Below are positions 26,210 to 35,231 of a stretch of DNA of 64,000 nt, one piece after another. The notes under the pieces were generated by a model. That model had not been told where the DNA came from, searched no databases, and saw nothing but the letters and a program-made list of their open reading frames with translations. Where the stretch lies: positions 186,001 to 250,000 of the IMG/VR virus record IMGVR_UViG_3300032287_004484. One strand, written 5' to 3'. The stretch is from a virus. Position numbers and translations under genes: made by a program. Within the stretch, counting starts at the first letter, position 1; each line of letters opens with the position of its first letter.

Positions 26210-28245
26210 TGAATGAAAAAAAAATAATAGAACAGTATTTTAATAATTATTTTTCAAGAAAAAATAAAAGAGTTTATAATGAAGATTTAATTACTATTTT
26301 TGCTGTCGGATCTTTTTTATATTTTTTAATGTATGTTTTACTTAGAGTTTTTACTGTTAATAAATTTGAAAAAGAAAATATAACTTATAGATTAGAAAAA
26401 AATCCTCAACAAGTTAACCAAATAATAAAATTTTTAGATGAAATAAAAAGAACTATTAAAAATGATATTAGTGATAAAAAACCAGATAAAGCTTTTGATA
26501 TAATAGATATATTAGATAAATATTTATTATCTTTTAAAAAATCGGGTAGTCACGAAGAAAGCAAATTAATATTAGATAAAATAACATCTAACATTAAATC
26601 ACTGTTAGAAGAAATTTTAAATTTATATCTTAATAAAGATCAAATTAAAAAACAAAATATTTTTAATAAATTAAGATTTATTTTAAATCAATTTGGTTTA
26701 ATGGATAAATTTGAATTGATATTACAACAAGTTTTAGAAAAAAGTAATAATGTTATAAAAAACGATAATAAAGAAGAAGTAAAAGTAGAACCAAAAGTGG
26801 TGATTGATACAGTAGTTACAAGTCCGGGTGTATCCGAACCGTCCGAAGAAAAAGAGGTCCCAGAACCTAAATCACCTTCAATCAAAGAAATACCAAAAAT
26901 TGAACCAATAAATTTAAAAGATGAAGAAATATTAAATTTTTCAGATATTGATGTTCAAGAAGATGAAGAGGTTCAAGAAGATGAAGAAGAGAGTGATGAA
27001 GATAGAATAGAAAGAGAAAGACAAGAACAAGAATTAGAAAATGAAAAAAGAATTGCTAAAATTGATGATATAAGAAATAATTATAATAAATATTTAAAAA
27101 AGTTTCCTAATGATTTAGTTATTGGAGTTGTTTTAAGAACTTTAGATGATCTTGAAAACGAAGATGAAGAATTATTGGCTGAATTATATGATATTTTAAA
27201 TTTAAATAAAACTATTGAAGAAATAAAAAAAGAATTTTCTCAATCTGAAGTAGGTGCGTGGGGTTTAAAGAAAATAGAATCAATAAAAATAATTAATAGT
27301 TATAATGAATTGAATGAATTTTTAATAGATAAAAACATTAAAAATAATGGTTTAATTATAAATACACAGATGCAAATTAAAAATGATTCTTATTTTTTAG
27401 AAATTAAAATTTATAAAAATAAATATCAAGATGGAATTATAATGCCATTAAATTCACAGGATTTTGATAATACTGCTTTTAATGATTTTTATATTTTAAG
27501 ATTTATTAGGGAACCTGGAAACGATGAAAGAATTTTTTCTATTTTTATAACGCCAGAACAAAAAGAACAATACGGTTTATATAAATTTAACTCAAATAAA
27601 ACATTTAATTTTATCATTAATGAATCATCAACTAAAACATATTCAAATTTTAACATTAAAGCATGTACTGGTAATTGGAATATCTATGAAGAAAGAATAA
27701 GCTTTACTAAAGTTAAATTTGAACAAGGATTTGAATTTAAAGAGATTACTGAAGATGATAATAACAGAGTTTTTATTTTAGCAGGAGATAATTTTTTAAT
27801 TGAAAGAATTAATCGAATAAATCCAACTAGTAAAGATGTAGTATCAGAAACTCCAAAATATCATTATTGTATTTCTATGTTAATTGATAAACAAGATCCT
27901 AAAAAAATACAAAAATTATATCTAATAAAACCAATTACAACTAATTTTATTAATGTTTTACAACAAGTTTATCAATCTAATAAAATTATATATATTAATA
28001 AAAATAAACAAAAAGAAATTTTAAATTTAGATCCTAGCATACAAGAACATAAAGTAATTTTAGATTCAATAAAAAGAACTACTACATCTGGAGATATTAA
28101 CCACCTGTTGCAGGCTTTTGAAGATCCACAATCAGAAGAATTTCCAGATATTCAGTTTCATCAAGTAAATGATGATGCTATTAGTTATCAAAAAACATTA
28201 GTTAAAATAGATACAAGTAAAAATAATTGGATGTATATTAAATAA
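26209..28245 (+). CDS. large membrane-anchored protein with capsid-targeting-like leader
   Basis: 678 residues from the ATG at 26209, chosen because it overlaps the upstream stop as TAATG; an in-frame ATG lies 12 bases earlier. The leader MNEKKIIEQYF-x13-NE ends at KRVYNE|D (Glu25), followed by a membrane span (LITIFAVGSFLYFLMYVLL). Long helical and acidic linkers follow (about residues 180-290), then a beta-rich C-terminal half with TGNWNIYEERISFTKV. That last piece resembles TGKYEISENKVIIKN in the preceding 1676-residue protein, so the two share a domain type. Coupled to the next gene by TAATG. Confidence 0.8.
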   Translation: MNEKKIIEQYFNNYFSRKNKRVYNEDLITIFAVGSFLYFLMYVLLRVFTVNKFEKENITYRLEKNPQQVNQIIKFLDEIKRTIKNDISDKKPDKAFDIIDILDKYLLSFKKSGSHEESKLILDKITSNIKSLLEEILNLYLNKDQIKKQNIFNKLRFILNQFGLMDKFELILQQVLEKSNNVIKNDNKEEVKVEPKVVIDTVVTSPGVSEPSEEKEVPEPKSPSIKEIPKIEPINLKDEEILNFSDIDVQEDEEVQEDEEESDEDRIERERQEQELENEKRIAKIDDIRNNYNKYLKKFPNDLVIGVVLRTLDDLENEDEELLAELYDILNLNKTIEEIKKEFSQSEVGAWGLKKIESIKIINSYNELNEFLIDKNIKNNGLIINTQMQIKNDSYFLEIKIYKNKYQDGIIMPLNSQDFDNTAFNDFYILRFIREPGNDERIFSIFITPEQKEQYGLYKFNSNKTFNFIINESSTKTYSNFNIKACTGNWNIYEERISFTKVKFEQGFEFKEITEDDNNRVFILAGDNFLIERINRINPTSKDVVSETPKYHYCISMLIDKQDPKKIQKLYLIKPITTNFINVLQQVYQSNKIIYINKNKQKEILNLDPSIQEHKVILDSIKRTTTSGDINHLLQAFEDPQSEEFPDIQFHQVNDDAISYQKTLVKIDTSKNNWMYIK

Positions 28246-29306
28246 TGTTATTAACTATTTATTTTGAGAAAAAAGCATCTGAATCGGTAACAAAAGATCT
28301 TGATAAGATGTCAAAAAAATATAAACTTCCTATTAAAACAATTAATAATTTAGTGTCTGGATTAGAAGGTGTAGATCCGCTAAAAGGAAAATTAAAAGTA
28401 TTTTATTCTTTAATTAGTAGAAGATATATCTCTGTAATTTATACTTATTTAAATCGTAACGCTAACATTGATTTAACCGAAAGATCACAAGCAAAAATTT
28501 TGTTAATAAGAATAAAAGCATTAGCGTATAACATAAAAAAACAAATCTTACAGTATATAGAAACATCTAACGCTACAGATAAAGAAGGAATAGAAAAACA
28601 AAAAATGATAACAGAAGACATTATTTTAAAAATATATTTGCTTTTTAAATTAATAGAAAAAATTAATAGTTTTTTTGAACAAAATGAAATTCAATATAAA
28701 AAATTTATTAATTATGTTTATTCAAAAATATTTGATTTATTTGAAAGAGAGAATGAAGCGAAAAAAATATATAAAAATGATGAAAAATATTTTAAAAGTT
28801 TTCCAGATTTAATTTCTGGATTAAGACCGCATAAAGCTTTAGAAAATATTATTACATTTAATAAAAAAGCAGAAAAAAAAGATAAGCAGTTAAATCAAAT
28901 CAAGACCTATTATTTAAATTATAAAGGCAATTTTAATTTTTTAATTATTCCAATAGTAACATCTCAGTTTTATATAGATAAAACAACACCATTTGATTTT
29001 TTAATAGGACAAAATGAAAATAAATTTGAAATTTTTTCGTTAGAATTATATGATCTTAATAATACTGAATTTAATATTCTAAAAAAAGATATTAAATCTA
29101 AAAAATCAGTTTTATCAACCATGTTTAATATAGTTGATAAAAATAATAAAAAAGTAAATTTAAAAGATATAAAAGATATAAAAAATATTAACGTTATAAA
29201 ATTAGGAAGTTTTTATATAAATAATATCGAAAGACATAAGAATAAACAAATAAACCTAGAAGAGAATTTTAAAAACTCTAAAATTGGAGAAATACAAATT
29301 GAATAA
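28245..29306 (+). CDS. hypothetical protein of the giant-protein operon
   Basis: 353 residues, Lys-rich, helical in the first two thirds (LLIRIKALAYNIKKQILQYI) and more beta-rich toward the end. No clear membrane span and only a weak leader candidate (MLLTIYFEKKASES). The start overlaps the upstream stop as TAATG and the end overlaps the next gene by eight bases, so it is produced together with the neighbouring membrane-anchored proteins. Function unknown. Confidence 0.7.
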   Translation: MLLTIYFEKKASESVTKDLDKMSKKYKLPIKTINNLVSGLEGVDPLKGKLKVFYSLISRRYISVIYTYLNRNANIDLTERSQAKILLIRIKALAYNIKKQILQYIETSNATDKEGIEKQKMITEDIILKIYLLFKLIEKINSFFEQNEIQYKKFINYVYSKIFDLFERENEAKKIYKNDEKYFKSFPDLISGLRPHKALENIITFNKKAEKKDKQLNQIKTYYLNYKGNFNFLIIPIVTSQFYIDKTTPFDFLIGQNENKFEIFSLELYDLNNTEFNILKKDIKSKKSVLSTMFNIVDKNNKKVNLKDIKDIKNINVIKLGSFYINNIERHKNKQINLEENFKNSKIGEIQIE

Positions 29307-30027
29307 TAAAGATATTTATAATTATTATATGAAAAGAGTTTATAACGAAGATGCAGCAATAACAGCAGCAAGTAGTTTAATTGATGGAGCTAACGCTGCT
29401 ACGAGTGGAATTGCTCCTGAATTATTAGGATTAACAGCACTTAAATATTTAACTCATCAAGCTTTTAAATATACTGATGGTTTAATTGATTCTAAAAATT
29501 CTGATAAAGTAATTAATAAAAAAGGATTAAGCGATATAAGAATACCTGAAAAAGATTTAAAAAACAAGAAAGATCTTGGAAAAAAGTTTTCTTATTTTTC
29601 AAATTCAATAACAACTAATCCAGAAACATATTTTAAATATATAATATTAGAATACATGTTAATTAAATTAGGTTATATAGAAAAAGAAAAAATATCAGCA
29701 GATGATGCGGTTTTAGATTATTTTGATTATGATAATAATAAAATGTTTGATTTACATAAAGATTTATCTACAAATAATTTAAACATTTTAATTAAAAAAG
29801 AATCTTCTAATGATCCTAATTATCCTAAAACAAAAATAATAAGTTCTAAATATAATAACGATAAAATATCAAACATATTACTTTTTGTAAAAAATAATAA
29901 AAATGTTTTTAATAATGCAATTGAATCTGTATTTGTTTTTGGTGAAAACATTCAATCTAAAGGAGTTTTTACGAGTGAGATCACTAAATTATATGATAAA
30001 ATTCCTTCATCATCAAATGTTTTTTAG
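29299..30027 (+). CDS. membrane-active protein with capsid-targeting-like leader
   Basis: 242 residues. I place the start at TTG 29299 because GGAG lies eight bases upstream; an earlier in-frame TTG at 29284 sits before that site. The leader MNNKDIYNYYMKRVYNE ends with the same KRVYNE|D as the 26209 protein. It is followed by an Ala/Ser/Gly/Leu-rich segment (AAITAASSLIDGANAATSG, then APELLGLTALKYL) that could insert into membranes. The rest is Lys/Asn-rich. Third leader-bearing member of this operon. Confidence 0.72.
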   Translation: MNNKDIYNYYMKRVYNEDAAITAASSLIDGANAATSGIAPELLGLTALKYLTHQAFKYTDGLIDSKNSDKVINKKGLSDIRIPEKDLKNKKDLGKKFSYFSNSITTNPETYFKYIILEYMLIKLGYIEKEKISADDAVLDYFDYDNNKMFDLHKDLSTNNLNILIKKESSNDPNYPKTKIISSKYNNDKISNILLFVKNNKNVFNNAIESVFVFGENIQSKGVFTSEITKLYDKIPSSSNVF

Positions 30028-30036
30028 GTATTAATT

Positions 30037-30585
30037 ATGTCACAATGGTATCATCCAACTAATATAGACTTAGATATATGGGATCCATTAAACCATGAAC
30101 ACTGGTTAGTTGATCAAGAATCTATCGATCATATAAAAATAAATTCTCCATATGTTTTATATTGGAAGATTGATCAAGAAAAGACGGAAATGAACAATGA
30201 TGAAATTTCTAATCTTTATCAAGAAAGTGATCAATTAGTTTTTTATAATTCTGAACCAATTAGAGTTTATGTATATGTAGAAATATCACCTATTGTTCAA
30301 GAATTAAGCAGGATAGGGGTTTCAGAATTAAGAGAAATAAATTTTATAACTAATAAAACAGATTTAATTGAAAAGATTGGAAGATTTCCGCTACCAGGTG
30401 ATTTATTAAGTATTTCTTATTTTGAAAAAGATAAAAAGAAAACTCAAAGTTTTTATAATTTAGTTTCAACTAGTGATGCCGATTTACATCTTTATCGTTA
30501 CGTTCATTTTATTTTAAATTGTGAACAAAGCAATCTTAGTAATATACCTAAACACATATTTGATTATCAATTTAAAGAATACTAA
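30037..30585 (+). CDS. possible neck protein, gp14-like
   Basis: 182 residues, mixed alpha/beta, with many aromatic residues. IGRFPLPGDLLSISYFEKD resembles the R-x-P-x-(E/P)-GDL element seen in T4-type gp14 neck proteins, followed by a region where the partner's surface is described by SFYNLVSTSD. It lies between the gp13-like and gp15-like genes, as in T4 (13-14-15). The residue match is thin, so this rests largely on order. It starts with ATG about ten bases after the previous stop, without an obvious strong Shine-Dalgarno. Confidence 0.45.
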   Translation: MSQWYHPTNIDLDIWDPLNHEHWLVDQESIDHIKINSPYVLYWKIDQEKTEMNNDEISNLYQESDQLVFYNSEPIRVYVYVEISPIVQELSRIGVSELREINFITNKTDLIEKIGRFPLPGDLLSISYFEKDKKKTQSFYNLVSTSDADLHLYRYVHFILNCEQSNLSNIPKHIFDYQFKEY

Positions 30586-30641
30586 AAAAATAGTATTTTT
30601 TAAAGTTCAATCGTAAAAATAAATTATAGGAGAAATAATAA

Positions 30642-31013
30642 ATGGAATTAGATGCTATTTTAAACGATTATTTACACAAAGACGATAAAAATTTATCAGT
30701 AAAAAAAGAAGTAATTAAAGAAAGTTCAGAAGAGATGGAAGATATTGATATAGAAAAGATTACTGATGTTGAAAAAATAAAAATAGCGTTAGATATTCTT
30801 TATAATGTTAGTAAAGATTATTATGGTTTATCTAAATCAATCATGTTATTGACAGATATTGTACATGAAAATAATGCTGTTTGTCCTTATTGTGGAGAAG
30901 AAGATTGTGTTTGTGATGATGAAGAGGAAGATGAAGACGAATACGATGAAGATGAGGACGAAGAAGATTATGAAGAAGATGAAGACGAGGATGAAGAGGA
31001 AGAAAAATATTAA
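30642..31013 (+). CDS. zinc-knuckle protein with polyacidic tail
   Basis: 123 residues. The first 80 are helical and charged; then CPYCGEEDCVC gives four closely spaced Cys, able to bind one zinc. The last ~40 residues are almost only Asp, Glu and Tyr. GGAGA precedes the ATG. The stop overlaps the next ATG (TAATG). Highly acidic tails of this sort are seen in DNA-mimic and histone-binding proteins, but no function can be assigned. Its position among neck and tail genes suggests late expression. Confidence 0.65.
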   Translation: MELDAILNDYLHKDDKNLSVKKEVIKESSEEMEDIDIEKITDVEKIKIALDILYNVSKDYYGLSKSIMLLTDIVHENNAVCPYCGEEDCVCDDEEEDEDEYDEDEDEEDYEEDEDEDEEEEKY

Positions 31014-31372
31014 TGAAAGATATCATTAATAAATTATCTCAAAGAGTTAATAACGCTGATGAATTATTAGCTTCTCTTGTTTTTAATAAAATTTCTAATT
31101 CTGATTCTTTTAAAGAATTACAATCTAAAGATCTTGAAAAAGGTTTAGTAACTAATAAACCTATTAATATTGATTTAACAATTAAAAAGAAATCTATTGG
31201 TAATTATGATACTGTTATAACTGGTGATGTTAACGATATAAAAAAGAAAGATATAGGTACTACTGGTGCTACAGGTTCTGTAGTTCAACCTAGCGGTATA
31301 ATACTTAAACTAAAAAAAGATTTAAAAAGTGATTTAAAAAACATTTTTAAAAGTGGAATTAATTTTAGTTAA
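31013..31372 (+). CDS. hypothetical protein
   Basis: 119 residues, with a helical N-terminus (INKLSQRVNNADELLASLV) and a Gly/Thr-containing C-terminal half. Coupled to the acidic zinc-knuckle gene by TAATG and two bases ahead of the gp15-like gene. T4-type phages often have small assembly proteins here, but no homology is recognisable. Confidence 0.6.
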   Translation: MKDIINKLSQRVNNADELLASLVFNKISNSDSFKELQSKDLEKGLVTNKPINIDLTIKKKSIGNYDTVITGDVNDIKKKDIGTTGATGSVVQPSGIILKLKKDLKSDLKNIFKSGINFS

Positions 31373-31374
31373 TT

Positions 31375-32136
31375 ATGAATGAAAATAAAATTTATAATTA
31401 TCGTCCATTATTTGGACATTACTTTTTAGAAATACAAAAATTCTTTGCTCTTTTTGCTATATCAGGAGTTGATCAATATAATAATCAGATAAAACCGATT
31501 GTAATAATGGGAACTCCTCAAGCAGCTTTTAGAAAAATTAATACACCAATATCTAATATTTCAGGAACTAATCCAGCAAGCATAAATAGTTCAGCTAATT
31601 TACCAGCAATAAATTTTATTGCTATGGATTTTAGAAGAAATTATTCTATGGAAAATCCATATGTTCATGTAAATAGAGGTAAAGCTCCTAACGATTATTT
31701 AGGAAGAGAAAAAGTTTTAATATCTTATTCTCCACAGTCTTGGGAAATAACTTTTCAAGTATCTATTTGGACTGATAGTTATAAACAGCGAGACGATATT
31801 ATAAGTAAAATTTTAATAATGTTTCGACAAGATTTAACTATACCTTATTATCCTGATCCAGTTAATTATCCAAACGAAAAACTTTGGATTGAAGTTAGAA
31901 TGGATGAATCTTTTAGCGATGAAACAAATTTAGAAGATTTACAAGAAAAAGAATCTAGAAAATTTGTTAGGACTTCTTTTACAATGATCTCTAGGGCAAT
32001 ATTACCATACGATATGAATTATGTTTCTACAATTTTAAGAATACAAATTGAAAATGAAATTCTTGCTAATCAAGGTAACTATCTAACTTTTAGTTTAGAA
32101 ACTATCGAAGGCGAAGAAATAGTTGTTTTATCTTAA
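31375..32136 (+). CDS. tail completion / sheath stabiliser candidate, gp15- or gp3-like
   Basis: 253 residues. YNYRPLFGHYFLEIQKFFALF followed by a strand region with VIMGTPQAAF, then LPAINFIAMDFRRNYSMENP and SPQSWEITFQVSIWTDSYKQ, follows the architecture of T4-type tail-terminator proteins: an opening helix, a strand ending in a Pro-containing loop, the LP-x-I-x-F element, and PY-x-I-x-F-x-L-x-(I/V) with a following dimer/hexamer helix. RAILPYDMNYVSTILRIQIE closes the fold. The protein would cap the tail tube and sheath. It lies just before the sheath gene, which supports the call. Confidence 0.6.
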   Translation: MNENKIYNYRPLFGHYFLEIQKFFALFAISGVDQYNNQIKPIVIMGTPQAAFRKINTPISNISGTNPASINSSANLPAINFIAMDFRRNYSMENPYVHVNRGKAPNDYLGREKVLISYSPQSWEITFQVSIWTDSYKQRDDIISKILIMFRQDLTIPYYPDPVNYPNEKLWIEVRMDESFSDETNLEDLQEKESRKFVRTSFTMISRAILPYDMNYVSTILRIQIENEILANQGNYLTFSLETIEGEEIVVLS

Positions 32137-32221
32137 AAATAATTATTTTTTAATCACAACTTAATTTTATTATTGTTTTTTTTATTTTAACCTAAATATA
32201 TTTTAAATAGGAGAAATAAAG

Positions 32222-32398
32222 ATGATTTGTAATATTACGAATAAAAAATACCAAAAAGTTAAAGTTTTTTTAAATGTTGATGAAACTCTAATTTTAGAAG
32301 CGAAGGAAACAAAGAAAGTAATTCTATCTGATTTTTCCCAACATTTAAAAGATCTAGAAAAAGAAGGATCAGTTTCTATTAAAACAATAGAAAAGTAA
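32222..32398 (+). CDS. small hypothetical protein before the sheath gene
   Basis: 58 residues starting MICNITNKKYQKVKVFL, beta-rich in the first half, ending SVSIKTIEK. AGGAGA lies upstream at good spacing, and the stop overlaps the AAGGAG of the sheath gene, which fits a real translated gene. Function unknown; co-expression with the sheath suggests a tail assembly role. Confidence 0.6.
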   Translation: MICNITNKKYQKVKVFLNVDETLILEAKETKKVILSDFSQHLKDLEKEGSVSIKTIEK

Positions 32399-32407
32399 GG
32401 AGAATTT

Positions 32408-34792
32408 ATGGCAACTTTTACAGTCAATGATATTTTAGGTGTTGGTTTTAAATACGAACAAACAGCAGAAGACCAAATATCGCCAACACCAACGGGTACC
32501 TCTGCTGCTATATTTGGTACAGCAACTTGGGGTCCAATAAACACACCAACTCAAATAACTGGTGGAAGAAGAGAATTTAGAAATCGTTTTGGCAGTGCTG
32601 GTACTACAGCAGATGATGGTTGGGATGCTGCTTACTATCATTTTGGTAATTCTAGTTTAGGTTATTTCACTCGAATTGCTTCTTCTGCTAATCCGCCTAC
32701 AAGATCATATAAAGAAGCATCTAATAATGCTACTAGAGCTTATGTAACAGGTACAAATGTTTTAGGAACTGAATTAAGGGTTTATCCGTCAGCTAGTGCT
32801 AATGCTAATCATTTATTTCCATTTACAGTTACTCATAAGAATTCAAACCCTTTAATGACTACTTTTGAAAATATATCTACTGAGATTAATTTTCAAACAG
32901 AAGGATTAGTTTCTTTAGGAGCAACTATTAGTGGTGATTATTCAACTAGTGGAACTTTAAGTGCTGGTAATTATATTAGTTTTAAAGTTTATAATCAAAC
33001 CGGAGCGTTAGTAAATACTTATACTTTTACAGCAACTGGTGGAGAAAAAGTTACTGGAGCTCAATCTTTTGTAAACTTATTATTAACTAATGGTACAATT
33101 AATTCAGCTAATAGAACACATTTTAATTTATCAGCAAGCGGAACAACTGTAACTTTAACGACAGAACCATATTATTATGGACCAAATGCTAAAATTGAAA
33201 TCACACGTAATGATTTATCAATTCTTAGTACTGGAACTGATACTGGATTAGATGTAAGTAGATCAGCTATAATTAATAAAATAAACACTAAATTTAGAGC
33301 CTTAAGTTCACCTTTATTAGGAGATACTCTTGGCGTTATTTATGGAGATTCTTATTCTTTTGCAGCATTAAACTCTACGAACAATGTCGTATTAACTGCA
33401 CCAACATCTGGTACAACATCTAAAATTACAGTTAGTTTAAACACTCTTTTTGGTTTTACTAATACGATTATAACTGGTGTTAACAATAAAATAGTTGGAT
33501 CTTTTAGAGCAAAAAGAAGAGGAACTGAAGGTAACTTAATAAGATTAGTTTTTTCTAATACATCGTCTACTACTGAACCTAGATGTGATATTTATTTTAG
33601 AAGCACTCTTGTTGCTTCAATTATAGGATATAACTTTATTACTGGAGATGTTAATAATCTTTCTGAGATTATGAAAGCTTCTTCTGCATTATCTTCTATT
33701 CTTGAATATAATCACGGAAGATCTTATGAAGATTTTGATGAAAATGATGATACTTTAAGTACTGGATTAGCAATTTCTGGAATAACTTCTAGTGACGTAA
33801 TTGGTGATGGAGAGTATATATTAACTGGCGGAACTAATGGTGAAACTGGAATTAATGTTGTAAATGATGTTATTCCTCAAATTAAAATTTTAAGTAATGA
33901 TGATATTTATGATTTCGATGTTATTACAGCTCCAGGATATTCTGAGCAATCTGTTCAAAAAAGTTTAATTGAAGATGTTTGTGAATATCGTAAAGATTGT
34001 TTTACAATATTAGATATGCCAGACTTTGGAAATCCAACAACAGCAATCGATAATGCAATTAACTGGACAAATGGTAAATATATATCTAGATCAGAAAAAT
34101 TAGATTCTATTTATGGAGCAGTTTATTTTCCATGGATTAAAATTAGAAAATTAAGTTATAACACAGACATGACAACTAATTCTGATCTTACAGATTCTTC
34201 TCCAGTTAGTAGAGTTCTTGGAATGATTTCAAGATGTGATTATGTTGCTGGTAATAAATTTTCTGCTCCGGCTGGTGTTACTAGAGGTAATCTTGAAGGA
34301 GTTGAGGGATTAAAACAAATACTTAGTGCTGAAGAACGCGATAGAATTTATGCAGATGTATATGATAATTGTATTAACCCAATTGTTTATACTTTATCTA
34401 ATGGATTCTTTGTTAATGGACAAAAAACAGCTCTTAGAAAAAATGCAAGAGGTAATTTAACTTCTCTTAGTAGAATCAATGTAATGAGAGTTGGATTATA
34501 TATTAAAAAAGAAGTTTCTAGGATCGTACCTTTTTTCTTCCATGAACCAAACGATACAAGATCTCAAAAAGATTTCACAGCGATTCTAAAAAATATTTTA
34601 TCTAGTCTAGTAAATCAAAGAGCAATTGAAGATAATTATACAGTTATTTGTGATGAATCAACGAATCCACCAGAAGTAACTAACAATAATGGTTTAATTG
34701 CATCAATAGAATTTACACCAATTAAAACAATAGAGAGAATCAAGTTAGTAGCAAATTTAAAAGAAAAGAAAGCTTCTGTAACTATAGCTTAA
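32408..34792 (+). CDS. 18: contractile tail sheath protein, gp18-like
   Basis: 794 residues. The N-terminal TGTSAAIFGTATWGPINTPT and the C-terminal region (FFFHEPNDTRSQKDFTAILK, then LVNQRAIEDNYTVICDE, then IEFTPIKTIERIKLVANL) are characteristic of T4-type sheath subunits. The middle is a Thr/Ser/Gly-rich variable insertion (about residues 140-400), as usual for the exposed domain. It is longer than T4 gp18 (659), mainly through that insertion. AAGGAGA precedes the ATG and a terminator follows. Codon use is richer in G/C than in neighbours, as in the capsid gene. Confidence 0.93.
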   Translation: MATFTVNDILGVGFKYEQTAEDQISPTPTGTSAAIFGTATWGPINTPTQITGGRREFRNRFGSAGTTADDGWDAAYYHFGNSSLGYFTRIASSANPPTRSYKEASNNATRAYVTGTNVLGTELRVYPSASANANHLFPFTVTHKNSNPLMTTFENISTEINFQTEGLVSLGATISGDYSTSGTLSAGNYISFKVYNQTGALVNTYTFTATGGEKVTGAQSFVNLLLTNGTINSANRTHFNLSASGTTVTLTTEPYYYGPNAKIEITRNDLSILSTGTDTGLDVSRSAIINKINTKFRALSSPLLGDTLGVIYGDSYSFAALNSTNNVVLTAPTSGTTSKITVSLNTLFGFTNTIITGVNNKIVGSFRAKRRGTEGNLIRLVFSNTSSTTEPRCDIYFRSTLVASIIGYNFITGDVNNLSEIMKASSALSSILEYNHGRSYEDFDENDDTLSTGLAISGITSSDVIGDGEYILTGGTNGETGINVVNDVIPQIKILSNDDIYDFDVITAPGYSEQSVQKSLIEDVCEYRKDCFTILDMPDFGNPTTAIDNAINWTNGKYISRSEKLDSIYGAVYFPWIKIRKLSYNTDMTTNSDLTDSSPVSRVLGMISRCDYVAGNKFSAPAGVTRGNLEGVEGLKQILSAEERDRIYADVYDNCINPIVYTLSNGFFVNGQKTALRKNARGNLTSLSRINVMRVGLYIKKEVSRIVPFFFHEPNDTRSQKDFTAILKNILSSLVNQRAIEDNYTVICDESTNPPEVTNNNGLIASIEFTPIKTIERIKLVANLKEKKASVTIA

Positions 34793-34813
34793 TTTTTAAA
34801 AATATTTTTATTG

Positions 34814-34846
34814 AAAAAAGTGGATCATATTGGTCCACTTTTTTTT
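34814..34846 (+). terminator. terminator after the tail sheath gene
   Basis: An 11-bp stem (arms 34814-34824 and 34834-34844) ends in eight T residues. Confidence 0.9.
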
Positions 34847-34869
34847 ATGTTTTATATATAATATAATTA

Positions 34870-35205
34870 GTGAAACAAAGAGTCAAAAAAATTTTAGGCG
34901 ATAGAAAAAAATTTACTGGTGTTTTTGAAAAAACTTTTAACGATAGAGATATGTTTGGAAATAAAATTTCTAAGATTCTTCTAAAAGACATTAAAGATGA
35001 GAACAATAATGTTATAACTAATGAAATCATTTTTAATTATTCTAATTCTTTTGAAAAAATGGATTTAATTAAAGGTGATAAATTAGAGTTTGTTGCTAGA
35101 GTAACTTTTAGCACAGGTGGTTATATAGGTAATCGTGAAAAAGTAGGAGAAAGAAGAGATCCTGAATTGAAATTAGTAAGACCAACAAAAATTTTAAAAA
35201 ATTAA
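34870..35205 (+). CDS. hypothetical protein, possible OB fold
   Basis: 111 residues from GTG. The pattern F-x-G-x-F, then ILLKDIKDENNNVITNEIIF, then F-x2-MDLIKGDKLEFVARV, recalls a small protein family common in phages, with alternating strands that look like an OB or similar beta-barrel. Function is not established. Tandem TATAAT hexamers at 34857-34867 lie just before the GTG and no Shine-Dalgarno is present, so the gene may be leaderless, although no good -35 is visible. Confidence 0.65.
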   Translation: MKQRVKKILGDRKKFTGVFEKTFNDRDMFGNKISKILLKDIKDENNNVITNEIIFNYSNSFEKMDLIKGDKLEFVARVTFSTGGYIGNREKVGERRDPELKLVRPTKILKN

Positions 35206-35231
35206 TATAATAGATATAGAGGTGAAGGATT

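Noticed and set aside
32187-32218. AGGTTA box on the minus strand upstream of the small gene before the sheath
   Set aside because: No TATAAT-like hexamer lies at the required distance, and there is no minus-strand gene to serve.
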